64,000 nt of DNA from Myxococcales bacterium (GTDB lineage: Bacteria; Myxococcota_A; Polyangia; Haliangiales; Haliangiaceae): the NCBI GenBank assembly GCA_016707895.1, contig JADJGV010000002.1, positions 726,441 to 790,440 of the forward strand, read 5' to 3'. Below, piece after piece: positions 28,131-35,976 of this stretch. Each line of letters begins with the position of its first letter. The first letter of the stretch is position 1. A program made the translations under genes and the position numbers. The notes under the pieces are model-generated. The model had not been told where the DNA came from. It ran no database searches and saw nothing but the letters and a program-made list of their open reading frames with translations.

Positions 28131-28964
28131 ATGACCACGGTCCAGGTGCTGGTCGACGACGACGAGGTCGCCGAGCGGATCGACGCGGTGCTGGCGGTCG
28201 CGCGGATCACGCGGGTCGACGATCCGTGGGCCGATCTGACGATCGCCGCCGCGGCGCAGCTGGCCGCCGCGCCGATCGACCGGCCGATCGTCGCGCTGTT
28301 CGGCCAGACCGGCCGCCGCGCCGCCGTCGATCGGATCGTCGCCGACGGGCTGCGCTACGTCGTCCCGATCGACGACCGCCTCGAGGACGCGCTGCTGACC
28401 ATGCTGGGGCGGCTGATCCACGGCGCGCCCACCGGGCTCGAGCGCTACGTGCGCCACGGCGGGATGGTGCAGGCGTGGGCGATCGCCGACAGCCAGGCCA
28501 AGGCGGCCGCGCTGCTGGAGATCGAGGGCTGGGCCCGGAGCCTGGGCACCGCGCACCTGATCGCCGGCCTGTTCATCGCGGCCATCGACGAGATGGCGAT
28601 CAACGCGCTCGAGCGCCACGCGCGCCAGCAGCTGGGGCCGATCGAGCTGAGCGCGGCGGCCGAGGTCGGCCGGCTCGCGGTGGCGGTGCGCGATCGCGTC
28701 GGCGCGCTGCGGCCCGAGCAGGTCTTCGGCGCGCTGGTCCGCGACGCGGCCCGGCCCGCCGGCGGCCCCGCGGTCGACGCGGCGAGCGGCCGCCTCGGGT
28801 TCCGCATCATGTTCGACACGCTGAGCACGCTGGTGATCGCGGTCGAGCCGGGCCAGCGCACCGACATCATCGGCGTGGTCGACATCGGCAAGTCGGTCCG
28901 CGAGTACCGCGACAGCGTCCCGGCCTTTGCGTACTTCGCCGACACGGCCGACGCGGCCGAGTAG
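28131..28964 (+). CDS. receiver-like / histidine-kinase-type ATPase-like protein
   Basis: The 277-residue protein has an N-terminal stretch (VQVLVDDDEVAERIDAVLAVARIT, then VALFGQTGRR and LRYVVPIDDRLEDALLTMLGRLI) that resembles a receiver domain missing the usual Asp environment. Its C-terminal half has LFIAAIDEMAINALERHARQ, similar to the N-box E-x3-N-A of GHKL ATPases, and GRLGFRIMFDTLSTLVIAVEPG, like the later strands of that fold. The G-box glycines are not clear, so ATP binding is doubtful. I cannot name a family; the fold assignment is tentative. Confidence 0.55.
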   Translation: MTTVQVLVDDDEVAERIDAVLAVARITRVDDPWADLTIAAAAQLAAAPIDRPIVALFGQTGRRAAVDRIVADGLRYVVPIDDRLEDALLTMLGRLIHGAPTGLERYVRHGGMVQAWAIADSQAKAAALLEIEGWARSLGTAHLIAGLFIAAIDEMAINALERHARQQLGPIELSAAAEVGRLAVAVRDRVGALRPEQVFGALVRDAARPAGGPAVDAASGRLGFRIMFDTLSTLVIAVEPGQRTDIIGVVDIGKSVREYRDSVPAFAYFADTADAAE

Positions 28965-28978
28965 CGCGTCGATCCGCC

Positions 28979-29632
28979 ATGGTCGACGCGACCGCATGGC
29001 GCTGGTACGCTGAAGCCGTGGTTCAGCCACTCACGGTCGACAACGTGGCGCCGGGGGAGCATGTCCCGAGCGCGGACGGGCGCGTCGTCATGAGCGGCCT
29101 GAGCTGGAGCCAGTTCGAGGCCATGTTGACGCTGCGCGGCGATCGACCGGCGCCGCGGCTGGCCTATCTCGAGGGGGCGCTGGAGCTGATGAGTCCGTCG
29201 CGGCACCATGAGCGGATCAAGGGGTTGTTGGGGCACCTGGTGGGCGTGTTCGCCGAGGAGCGTCAGCTGCGCGTCTGGTCGTATGGCGCGTGGACGCTCC
29301 GGCACGACGGGCTGGCGACCGCGGTCGAGCCAGACGACTGCTTCCTCGTCGGTGACCAGGAGCGCGACCGCCCTGATCTCGCGATCGAGATCGAGTGGAC
29401 CCGCGGAGGGATCGACAAGCTCGAGATCTACCGCCGCTTGCAGGTCCCCGAGGTCTGGTGGTGGCGCGAGCGCCAGGTGTCGATCTACGTGCTCGATGGC
29501 GACGCCTACGCGCGGCGCGCGGCGAGCGTGGTGCTGCCGGGGTTCCCGATGCAGCTCGCCGCCGAGCTGATCGACGCGCCCAGCCTGGCCGACGCGATGC
29601 GCGCGTTCCGGCGCGCGCTGAACGGCGGTTGA
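28979..29632 (+). CDS. Uma2-family (DUF820) putative endonuclease
   Basis: The 217-residue protein has the Uma2 pattern: LTLRGDRPAPRLAYLEGALELMSPSRHHERIKGLLGHLV, RPDLAIEIEWTRGGIDKLEIYRRLQVPEVWWW and a terminal LPGFPMQL. The PDLAIEIEW...K...Y stretch carries the PD-(D/E)xK-like residues of this restriction-endonuclease fold. Uma2 genes are abundant in cyanobacteria and myxobacteria, and no substrate is firmly established. It starts 14 bp after the receiver/ATPase-like gene, and a start at an internal GTG is also possible. Confidence 0.88.
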   Translation: MVDATAWRWYAEAVVQPLTVDNVAPGEHVPSADGRVVMSGLSWSQFEAMLTLRGDRPAPRLAYLEGALELMSPSRHHERIKGLLGHLVGVFAEERQLRVWSYGAWTLRHDGLATAVEPDDCFLVGDQERDRPDLAIEIEWTRGGIDKLEIYRRLQVPEVWWWRERQVSIYVLDGDAYARRAASVVLPGFPMQLAAELIDAPSLADAMRAFRRALNGG

Positions 29633-29746
29633 TCCGCGCCGGGACCGCGACGTCCCGCGCGGTCGCCGCCGCTGGGACCTCGCCGATCGGCGCGCCCGTC
29701 AGTTCGCGGGGTTGCCCGGGGCACGCGGCTTGCTGAACCGCCGCCC

Positions 29747-31636
29747 ATGCGCAACGTGACCGCCCGATCGACCGACGCCGCCGAGCCGGCCGCGACCACC
29801 GCCGCCCCCGGGGCGCGCGCGCAGACGACCCGGATCCCGCCGCGGCCGGCCCACGCGGTGCAACGGCGCGCGGCCACCGGATCGACGCCGCCGGCGCCGA
29901 CCGTGAGCTTCGCCGAGCTGGCGACGGCCTTCGACTTCGGCGCGCCGATCGCGCAAGGCGTGCAGCGCCGCGACGGCGGCGCGGCCCGCGGTGGTGACGT
30001 CGGGACCATCGCCGCCGCCGGCGTCGCGAGCGCGAGCGCGCCGCTGCCGCACGCCGACGCGATCCAGCGCGCGTTCGGCCGTCACGACGTCGGCCACGTG
30101 CGCGCGCAGATCGGCGGCGCCGGCGCCGCGGCCAGCGCGGCGATCGGCGCCACCGCGTACGCCACCGGCGATCGCGTCGCGTTCGCGACCGCGCCCGACC
30201 TGCACCTGGCCGCGCACGAGGCCGCCCACGTCGTGCAGCAGCGCGGCGGCGTGCAGCTCGCGGGCGGCGTCGGCGCCGCGGGCGATCGCTACGAGCGCCA
30301 CGCCGATCGGGTCGCCGACCTGGTGGTCGCGGGGCGCTCGGCCGAGGCCGCGCTCGACGCGCTGGCCGGCGGCGGCGGCGGGGCGACGGCGGTGCAGCGC
30401 CACGACTCGCCGACCCACGTCCGCACCGGCGACTCGGTGCCCGGCGAGGGCGTCACGCTGACCGACGCGGCCACCGGCGAGACGCTGACGTTCTCGCCCG
30501 GCGAGCTGTCGGCGCTGGTCGACTACGTCGGGTTCTGCGACGGCCTGCAGCAGCGCTTCACCTGGGAGCAGCTGCAGAAGATGAAGTACCTCCTCGAGAA
30601 CGGCATCGAGGACGTGCTGCCGTGGGAGGACGCGACCGGCGGGTTGTACGCCAAGGAGGCCCAGGCCAACGAGAAGCACTTCGCGCCCAGCCCCGGCGAC
30701 GGCGGCGCCAACTTCCGCTCGAACTTCATCAACCACTACGGCCGCGCGTTGATGTACGGCCAGGGCGGCAACGCCGAGCAGGCCCGGCTGGCGCTGTACA
30801 CCGCCGAGCACTACCTGCAGGACGCGTTCTCGGCCGGGCACCAGCTCGCCGCCAAGGACGTCGAGTCGGCGGTGCAGGCGCAGATCGGCTGGTTCGGCAC
30901 CGCCAAGGCCGCCGGCGAGATCGCCGATCGGGTGTGGGCGCAAGCGTCGACCGAGATCCAGCACTACGGCTTCGGCATCAGCCCGAAGATCGCCACGCCG
31001 CTCACGCAGACGCAGTTCAAGGGCATCGCTACCGGCGGCGCGCTGCTCAAGGGCTCGGCCGGCTTCGTCGACGCGGTCCGGCAGTCGGTGCACGAGGACC
31101 TGGCCGCGACCGGCGTCGAGGTCACGTCGAAGGCGCACCCCGAGCCGTTCACGCTCCAGGGCGACCACGACCTCGCCAAGGATTCGGTCGGTATCGTCTG
31201 CCTGCAGGCCGCGCTGGCCGAGGTGCGGGCCAAGGTCGACGCGGTCGCCGGCCAGGCCATCGAGCCCACGGCGCTGGCCACCGAGCTGTTCGACAAGCAC
31301 TGCCCGATCCCGACGTCGACCGGCCGCGCCACCGTCGGCGACGTGACCGACGCGCGCACCGAGACGCCGCAGGCGATCTTCGACGCCGTCGTCGAGGCGA
31401 TGGTGCGCACGATCGAGGGCGTGATGGACACCGCGCTGGCGATGGTGCCGGGCCTGCAGAAGATCTCGGACGTCTTCAACCAGCCGCACGAGTTCCCGGA
31501 CCTCCCGGCCTACGATCCCGACGGCGACGCGCCGGTCACCGGCCAGCCGGTCGGCGAGCCGGGCGGGTCGCTGCCGTCGACCGACAAGCCGTACGTCGGC
31601 CGGCCGGTCGGCGAGCCGGGCGGGTCGCTGCCGTGA
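29747..31636 (+). CDS. DUF4157 protein with zinc phospholipase C-like domain (candidate injected effector)
   Basis: The 629-residue protein begins with a disordered Ala/Thr/Arg tail (1-50). A DUF4157 domain (about 100-195) includes HEAAHVVQQ at 157-165 (HExxH) and YERHADRVADLVV. The central domain (about 300-370) has H311, H330 and HYLQDAFSAGH (355-365), an arrangement like the metal-binding core of zinc-dependent phospholipase C. The C-terminus carries two VGEPGGSLP repeats. DUF4157 proteins are frequent cargo or neighbours of extracellular contractile injection systems. No tail-tube genes are in the window, so the delivery role is inferred. It has no signal peptide. Confidence 0.75.
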   Translation: MRNVTARSTDAAEPAATTAAPGARAQTTRIPPRPAHAVQRRAATGSTPPAPTVSFAELATAFDFGAPIAQGVQRRDGGAARGGDVGTIAAAGVASASAPLPHADAIQRAFGRHDVGHVRAQIGGAGAAASAAIGATAYATGDRVAFATAPDLHLAAHEAAHVVQQRGGVQLAGGVGAAGDRYERHADRVADLVVAGRSAEAALDALAGGGGGATAVQRHDSPTHVRTGDSVPGEGVTLTDAATGETLTFSPGELSALVDYVGFCDGLQQRFTWEQLQKMKYLLENGIEDVLPWEDATGGLYAKEAQANEKHFAPSPGDGGANFRSNFINHYGRALMYGQGGNAEQARLALYTAEHYLQDAFSAGHQLAAKDVESAVQAQIGWFGTAKAAGEIADRVWAQASTEIQHYGFGISPKIATPLTQTQFKGIATGGALLKGSAGFVDAVRQSVHEDLAATGVEVTSKAHPEPFTLQGDHDLAKDSVGIVCLQAALAEVRAKVDAVAGQAIEPTALATELFDKHCPIPTSTGRATVGDVTDARTETPQAIFDAVVEAMVRTIEGVMDTALAMVPGLQKISDVFNQPHEFPDLPAYDPDGDAPVTGQPVGEPGGSLPSTDKPYVGRPVGEPGGSLP

Positions 31637-31661
31637 CCTGGCGGGGCGGCACGGTGCGCGG

Positions 31662-31880
31662 TCAGTCCTGCTCGCTCTCGGCTTGGGCGACGCGGTCATC
31701 GAAGGCGCCGACCAAGGCTGGCGCGTGGACGCTCAAGTACGCGCGACACTGCGGCGCGTCGATCCCGCCCTTGATCAGCTCGATGACGTCGACGTGGTCC
31801 TTGCGCCGCGGCGAGCGGCCGCGGCGGCTTCGGGGATCGCGGCTGCGGCGACTGGTCGCGGCGGCCGTCCCGGCGAGCCG
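31662..31880 (-). other. possible small coding remnant, no start codon
   Basis: On the minus strand a frame ending at 31662 reads KDHVDVIELIKGGIDAPQCR and continues AYLSVHAPALVGAFDDRVAQAESEQD before its stop, a composition that looks like real protein, not GC noise. I find no ATG, GTG or TTG in this frame upstream until it becomes Arg-rich. It may be the C-terminus of a broken gene, a frameshifted small gene, or chance. The rest of the 268-bp gap between the DUF4157 and COX3-like genes shows nothing else. Confidence 0.25.
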
Positions 31881-31904
31881 CGGCCGCGGTGCTACACGGA
31901 CGGG

Positions 31905-32480
31905 GTGACCACGCCCGCGCCAAGCCGGCCGCTGTCCGATCCACCCGGCGGCGTGCTGATGTGGCTGATCGTCACCATCGAGCTGGTGACCTTCGCGATC
32001 ATCGGCGGCGCGCTCGCGTACCTGCGCCGCGATCAGCCCGCGGTGTTTCACGCCGGCCAGGCCGCGCTGTCGCCGATCGTCGGCCTCGGCTACACGCTCT
32101 TGCTGGTGACCAGCGGCTGGCTGGCCGCGGAGGCGGTGGCCGCGCTCCGTCGCGAGCGCCGCGCCCGGGCGCGCGGGCTCCTGCTCGCGGCCATCGCGTT
32201 CGGGCTCGGCTTCGTCGGGCTCAAGCTGCACGACGGCGCCGGCTTGATCGCCGCCGGCCACGACCTCGGCAGCGACGACTTCTGGACCGGCTACTTCTTC
32301 GCCACCGGCTTCCACCTGGTCCACGTCGCGGTCGGTGTGCTGCTGCTCGCCGTGGGGGCCGCGCGGACGCGCCGCGGCGACGCCGACGACGCCGAGGTCG
32401 TCGAGGCGCTGGTGCTGTTCTGGCACATGTGCGACGTGGCGTGGTTCATCCTCCTCGCCGTCCTCTACACCGGAGCCTGA
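31905..32480 (+). CDS. haem-copper oxidase subunit III / NorE-like membrane protein
   Basis: The 191-residue protein has five predicted transmembrane segments and COX3 features: an early LMWLIVTIELVTFAIIGGALAYL, TGYFFATGFHLVHVAVGVLLL (the G-x-H-x2-H-V helix) and ALVLFWHMCDVAWFILLAVLY. Its short length and W-H-x2-D-x2-W suggest the NorE-type subset found near nitric oxide reductases, or a quinol-oxidase subunit III. The GTG at 31905 is used. No subunit I or NorB gene is nearby, so it is an orphan pair with the next gene. Confidence 0.82.
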   Translation: MTTPAPSRPLSDPPGGVLMWLIVTIELVTFAIIGGALAYLRRDQPAVFHAGQAALSPIVGLGYTLLLVTSGWLAAEAVAALRRERRARARGLLLAAIAFGLGFVGLKLHDGAGLIAAGHDLGSDDFWTGYFFATGFHLVHVAVGVLLLAVGAARTRRGDADDAEVVEALVLFWHMCDVAWFILLAVLYTGA

Positions 32481-32482
32481 CC

Positions 32483-32695
32483 GTGCGCGCCTTCGCCTTC
32501 GTCGCGCTGCTGTCGCTCGCCGGGCTGTCGCTCGCGGTCGGGGCATTCCATCTGGCGGTGGCGCTGGCGGCGGTCAAGGCCGTCGTCGTCGGGCTGGTCT
32601 ACATGGACCTGCGCCACGCCCACCGCGCCCACGCCGTCGGCTTCGTGCTCGGTGTCGCGCTGTTGATCGCGGTGCTGGCGGTGGTCGGCGGATGA
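32483..32695 (+). CDS. COX4/NorF-like small membrane subunit
   Basis: The 70-residue protein is two or three transmembrane helices: LLSLAGLSLAVGAF, VALAAVKAVVVGLVYMDLRHA and VGFVLGVALLIAVLAVVG. The KA-x-x-V-x-x-x-Y-M-x-L-R-H pattern matches prokaryotic COX4/NorF. Its GTG lies 2 bp after the COX3-like stop, indicating an operon. It likely stabilises the subunit III-like partner in a membrane oxidase or nitric oxide reductase complex encoded elsewhere. Confidence 0.8.
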   Translation: MRAFAFVALLSLAGLSLAVGAFHLAVALAAVKAVVVGLVYMDLRHAHRAHAVGFVLGVALLIAVLAVVGG

Positions 32696-32701
32696 GCCGG
32701 C

Positions 32702-33226
32702 CTACTGATCCAGCCGCGGCCCGTAGGTGATCGCCAGGACGCTCCGGTCCGAGGTCTCGCCGTCGCCGGGATCGCAGAAGAACGTGATCGTCGTGGTCGC
32801 GGTGTCCCAGAACGCCGCCAGGTTCTCCGCCGAGCTCTCGCCGAGGCGGGCGTCGAGCTCGACGCGCCGCGCGTCCCAGTCGCGCGCGCACGCCTCCATC
32901 GACGGGTAGTCCGCGGACCACACGGTCTTGACGTGCGCGAGGCCGGCCTCGCCGATCGTGAACACCGTCACCGCCGGGCGGCCATCGACCGCGCCGCGGG
33001 CCGTCACGCCGTCGGCGCTGGCGGTCGAGCCCGGGTAGCGCGCCAGCACGGTCGCGGTGGTCGCGCCCCAGTCGAGGCCGGGCAAGCCAGTCGTGCCGAG
33101 CGCCGCGGGCGCCGACGCGCCGGTCGCGCCGGTCGCGTTGCCGGGGCCGGTGGGGGCAGGCTTGCTCGGGCCTCTGCACGCGGCGGTGAGGATCGAACAA
33201 CCGAGGACAGCGGCGGCGGTGCGCAT
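32702..33226 (-). CDS. putative lipoprotein, paralogue of the one at 27437
   Basis: The 174-residue protein starts MRTAAAVLGCSILTAACRG and a Pro/Ala/Gly linker leads to a body that aligns with the lipoprotein at 27437-27949, including GLPGLDWGATTATVLARYPG and NLAAFWDTATTTITFFCDPG. The two share Cys positions in the last third. It converges on the COX4-like gene with a 6-bp gap. Its role is unknown; the duplicated family within 5 kb suggests lineage-specific expansion. Confidence 0.78.
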   Translation of the reverse strand: MRTAAAVLGCSILTAACRGPSKPAPTGPGNATGATGASAPAALGTTGLPGLDWGATTATVLARYPGSTASADGVTARGAVDGRPAVTVFTIGEAGLAHVKTVWSADYPSMEACARDWDARRVELDARLGESSAENLAAFWDTATTTITFFCDPGDGETSDRSVLAITYGPRLDQ

Positions 33227-33253
33227 CGACCTCGACGCTACCAGACCCGCGGG

Positions 33254-34588
33254 TCAGCGGCGCGCCGCGACGCTCAGCGCGATGATGCCCGGCACCACGT
33301 CGAGGCCGGGGCCGACGTTCTCGATCGCGCCCGGTGGCAGCGGCGTCACCGCGCCGTGGCGCACCGGACAGTAGAAGCCCGCGGGGACCGTGTCGGAGCG
33401 GAACGTCGGGTAGTAGAAGCGGCGGATGCCGTCGGCGTAGACCACGTCGCCGGCCTTGACCCAGCCGTAGCGCTCCTCGGCGGGACCGTCGGCCATCGAG
33501 AAGTCGTGGCTGGTCCCCCGCGCGCTGAACGTCACCAGGTCGCTCGAGGTGTGCTTCCAGATGCCGTAGTACGGGTTGAACACCGACGGCATCAGCGCGT
33601 CGTCGGCCGCGGAGTCGTAGACCACGTAGACCTCGAACTGGCCGTCGACCTCGATCGCGCTCGGCTGGGCGGCGCCCGGCAGCACCGGGTTGGTCGGCGT
33701 CATCGCCAGCCGCGGGGTGGCGAGCGACGTCACGCGCGCGCCGCTGACGCCGTACGCCAGGTAGGTCGTGCGATCGGCGGCGGTGGCCAGCGACGAGAAC
33801 AGGAGGCGCACCTCGTCGCCGTCGACGACGAACTCGGGGTCGGCGACCACGCCGTCGGCCGCGCCGAGCGCCGCCGGGAACACGTCGCGGGCGAGCAGCG
33901 CCAGCCCGTCGATCTTGCGGAAGCCCGAGGTCGCGACCGTGTACGGCGACTCGGCGGCTGGCATCCGCGTGAAGCGCCGGCCGTCGGCCGAGAACGCCAC
34001 GCCGATCTGATACCAGGTGTACGCGAGCGTCGCGGTGTGGGGATAGTCGACGTCGTTGCCGCCAGCGTAGAACATCACGTAGCGGCGGTCGGGCGGGTTG
34101 GTGGGCACCTTCAGCACCGTCGGCGTCTCGACCTTGCTGTCGTCCCAGTTCAGCGGGTCGGTGCCCGAGCGCAGCGCCGGCTCGAGCTGGACGTCCCACG
34201 CGATGCCGTCGGCGCTCTGCGCGTACATGATGTTGACGTGCGACTCGGACGCGGTGGGCGTCAGCGCCGCGCCGCTCGACCACCACGCCTTCCACAGCCG
34301 CTCGTCGGCGTCGTAGATCACGTTGGGGTCGCCGACCGACAGCTCGAGGTTGCCGTCGGCGAACCGCCGCCCGGGGCGCACGATCGGGTTGCCCGCGCAG
34401 CGCTGCCAGGCGGTGGTCAGCGTCGGGCCGCACGGGAACGCCGGCACGCCGGGGGCGTCGATCGCGGCGTCGATCGCGGCGTCGATCGCGGCGTCGATCG
34501 GCGGCGGCGCGTCGGTTGCGGGGCTGTCGTCACCGCCGCAGGCGACGAGGGTGGTGAGCGCGAGCGTGAGCGCCGTGCGGACGTCCAT
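33254..34588 (-). CDS. lipoprotein with five-bladed beta-propeller (GH43/GH32-like)
   Basis: The 444-residue protein has a lipobox signal (LTTLVACGGDD) and a spacer with the repeat IDAA (IDAAIDAAIDAAIDA). The rest carries propeller blades such as GNPIVRPGRRFADGNLELSVGDPNVIYDADERLWKAWW, YVMFYAGGND and WYQIGVAFSADGRRFTR. Repeated D-P-x-V/E and YxxY(G) strands are typical of GH43/GH32-type five-bladed propellers, but catalytic acidic residues cannot be assigned with confidence. It is likely surface anchored and may bind or hydrolyse a sugar polymer. Confidence 0.75.
   Translation of the reverse strand: MDVRTALTLALTTLVACGGDDSPATDAPPPIDAAIDAAIDAAIDAPGVPAFPCGPTLTTAWQRCAGNPIVRPGRRFADGNLELSVGDPNVIYDADERLWKAWWSSGAALTPTASESHVNIMYAQSADGIAWDVQLEPALRSGTDPLNWDDSKVETPTVLKVPTNPPDRRYVMFYAGGNDVDYPHTATLAYTWYQIGVAFSADGRRFTRMPAAESPYTVATSGFRKIDGLALLARDVFPAALGAADGVVADPEFVVDGDEVRLLFSSLATAADRTTYLAYGVSGARVTSLATPRLAMTPTNPVLPGAAQPSAIEVDGQFEVYVVYDSAADDALMPSVFNPYYGIWKHTSSDLVTFSARGTSHDFSMADGPAEERYGWVKAGDVVYADGIRRFYYPTFRSDTVPAGFYCPVRHGAVTPLPPGAIENVGPGLDVVPGIIALSVAARR
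34455..34500. repeat. 12-bp tandem repeat in lipoprotein linker
   Basis: The unit GCGTCGATCGCG is repeated just under four times with no change in the region seen. It encodes the IDAA repeats directly after the lipobox of the propeller lipoprotein. Such repeats can expand or contract by whole codons, altering the surface linker length. Confidence 0.9.
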
Positions 34589-34733
34589 CGCCGTGGCGCG
34601 TAGCAGCTCCGATGCCAGCGGCCCGTCACCGCGATCCGCGCGCTTGCGCTGCTGCGGTGTCGCGAAACCCGCCAGCGTGTGGCCCGGGTGCCGCGAATGG
34701 CGGCATCGCCGTGGCGCGCGCCGCGGGTCGGCC

Positions 34734-35132
34734 TCAGCGATACGGCTCGGTCGATCGCGCGGGCTTGAGCGCCCCGCCGCAGTACACGCAGTGCGTGCGC
34801 CGCCGGAAGTTCGCCGGCCGCGCGCAGCCAGGGCACTTCGGCGCGTCCGCCGACTTGTCCTCGCCCATCACGCCGTCCTCGCGGCCGTCCTCGAGGTCGA
34901 CCTGCGCGATCGCGGTCCGCAGCTCCTCCGCCGTCAGCATCCCCTTCTCCTGCATCAGGCGGAACATCGCTTCGGCAGCCAGCTCCGCGCGATCGACCCG
35001 CAGCCGCAGCGCGATCAGATCCGACGACACGCGATCGACCGTGCTGGTCGTGACCGTGTTGGTGTCCTGCAGCGACAGCAGGTCGCGGCGTTGCTTGTAC
35101 TCGGAGTCGAACAGGTAGTCGAACAGGCCCAT
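34734..35132 (-). CDS. small zinc-ribbon protein
   Basis: The 132-residue protein begins MGLFDYLFDSEYKQRRDLLSLQ, continues with a predicted coiled-coil helix (VDRVSSDLIALRLRVDRAELAAEAMFRLMQEKGMLTAEELRTAIAQVD), and ends with a C-terminal zinc ribbon CPGCARPANFRRRTHCVYCGG. The four Cys are well placed to bind one zinc. Similar small proteins act as scaffold or partner proteins for larger complexes; nothing here shows the partner. It is divergent from the next zinc-finger membrane protein, separated by about 97 bp. Confidence 0.72.
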   Translation of the reverse strand: MGLFDYLFDSEYKQRRDLLSLQDTNTVTTSTVDRVSSDLIALRLRVDRAELAAEAMFRLMQEKGMLTAEELRTAIAQVDLEDGREDGVMGEDKSADAPKCPGCARPANFRRRTHCVYCGGALKPARSTEPYR

Positions 35133-35229
35133 CCCGCTCGGTACCACGGCGAGGCCCGCCGGCGCGGGCCAAACCGCGAGCGGAGAACGCGCTGGTCCGG
35201 TGCGTGCCCGCGCGATATAGCCGCCGCCG

Positions 35230-35847
35230 GTGGGCACCAGCTACGAGTACACGCGCCACGCGGTCGCCACCGCGCCGCGCACGTGCGGCCACTGCCGCGC
35301 CGCGATGGAGGTCACGCTCGAGCTCGTCGGCTCGAGCGGCGCGATCCCCGACTACGCCGACACGCTCGCGACGCGCGAGCGCGCGATGCAGGCCGGCCTC
35401 GCGCACGACCTGCGGCGCGCGCTGCCGCTGGTGCGCTGCCCGAAGTGCCGTCAGCGCTCGACGCTGGCCGTGCGGCTCGCGATCGCCCGCGTCGCCGCCT
35501 GGTTCGCGCTCGTGCCGATCCTGCCGCTCATCGCGCCCGGCGCGCTCGACGTGCTGTGGCTGATCCCGGCCGGCCTCGCCGTCGGCGGCCTCGCCCAGCT
35601 CACCAGCGAGCGCGCCCGCCTGCGCCGCGCCGACGCCGCCGTCGTGCGCTTGCTCGCCGCCCCACCGCCGCCCAAGCCCGCCGCGCCGCCGCCCGCGCGC
35701 CTCCCCGCCGCCCGCGTCGTCAGCCCCGCCGCCTCCGCGCCTACCGCGCCCACCGTCGAACCCCTCGCGAGCGCCGCGCCGGTCCGCGCCAGCGAGCCGA
35801 TGGGCGACGCCCCACGGCTGTTGCGCGAGCGCGACGGCGAGCCGTAG
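35230..35847 (+). CDS. zinc-ribbon membrane protein
   Basis: The 205-residue protein starts at GTG 35230 (VGTSYEYTRHAVATAPRTCGHCRAAMEVTLELVG). Paired CxxC (CGHC near residue 19 and CPKC near residue 70) can form a zinc-ribbon. Two transmembrane helices follow (AAWFALVPILPLIAPGALDVLWLIPAGLAVGGLAQL) and then a long Pro/Ala-rich disordered cytoplasmic tail. Together with the divergent zinc-ribbon gene this may be one functional unit. Its function is unknown. Confidence 0.65.
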   Translation: MGTSYEYTRHAVATAPRTCGHCRAAMEVTLELVGSSGAIPDYADTLATRERAMQAGLAHDLRRALPLVRCPKCRQRSTLAVRLAIARVAAWFALVPILPLIAPGALDVLWLIPAGLAVGGLAQLTSERARLRRADAAVVRLLAAPPPPKPAAPPPARLPAARVVSPAASAPTAPTVEPLASAAPVRASEPMGDAPRLLRERDGEP

Positions 35848-35896
35848 CGAGTGGGGTGTGGTGCGCGGGTGACACACTGCGACCGCGCGGTCACGC

Positions 35897-35927
35897 GTCG
35901 AGCGCCCGACGTGGCCGGGCGCTCGAC
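35897..35927. other. 12-bp perfect inverted repeat (hairpin)
   Basis: GTCGAGCGCCCG (35897-35908) and CGGGCGCTCGAC (35916-35927) form a perfect 12-bp stem with a 7-base loop in the 129-bp gap upstream of the next gene. No T-tract follows on either strand, so it is not a classical intrinsic terminator, though it could end the upstream transcript or act as a protein-binding site. Confidence 0.6.
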
Positions 35928-35976
35928 GTGGTCGGCGAGGCGGCGTTGGCGCAGACGTTGCTGAGGCGTCGCGGTC

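Noticed and set aside
34455..34500. CRISPR-like or phage attachment repeat
   Set aside because: The 12-bp units are contiguous without spacers and encode a lipoprotein linker.
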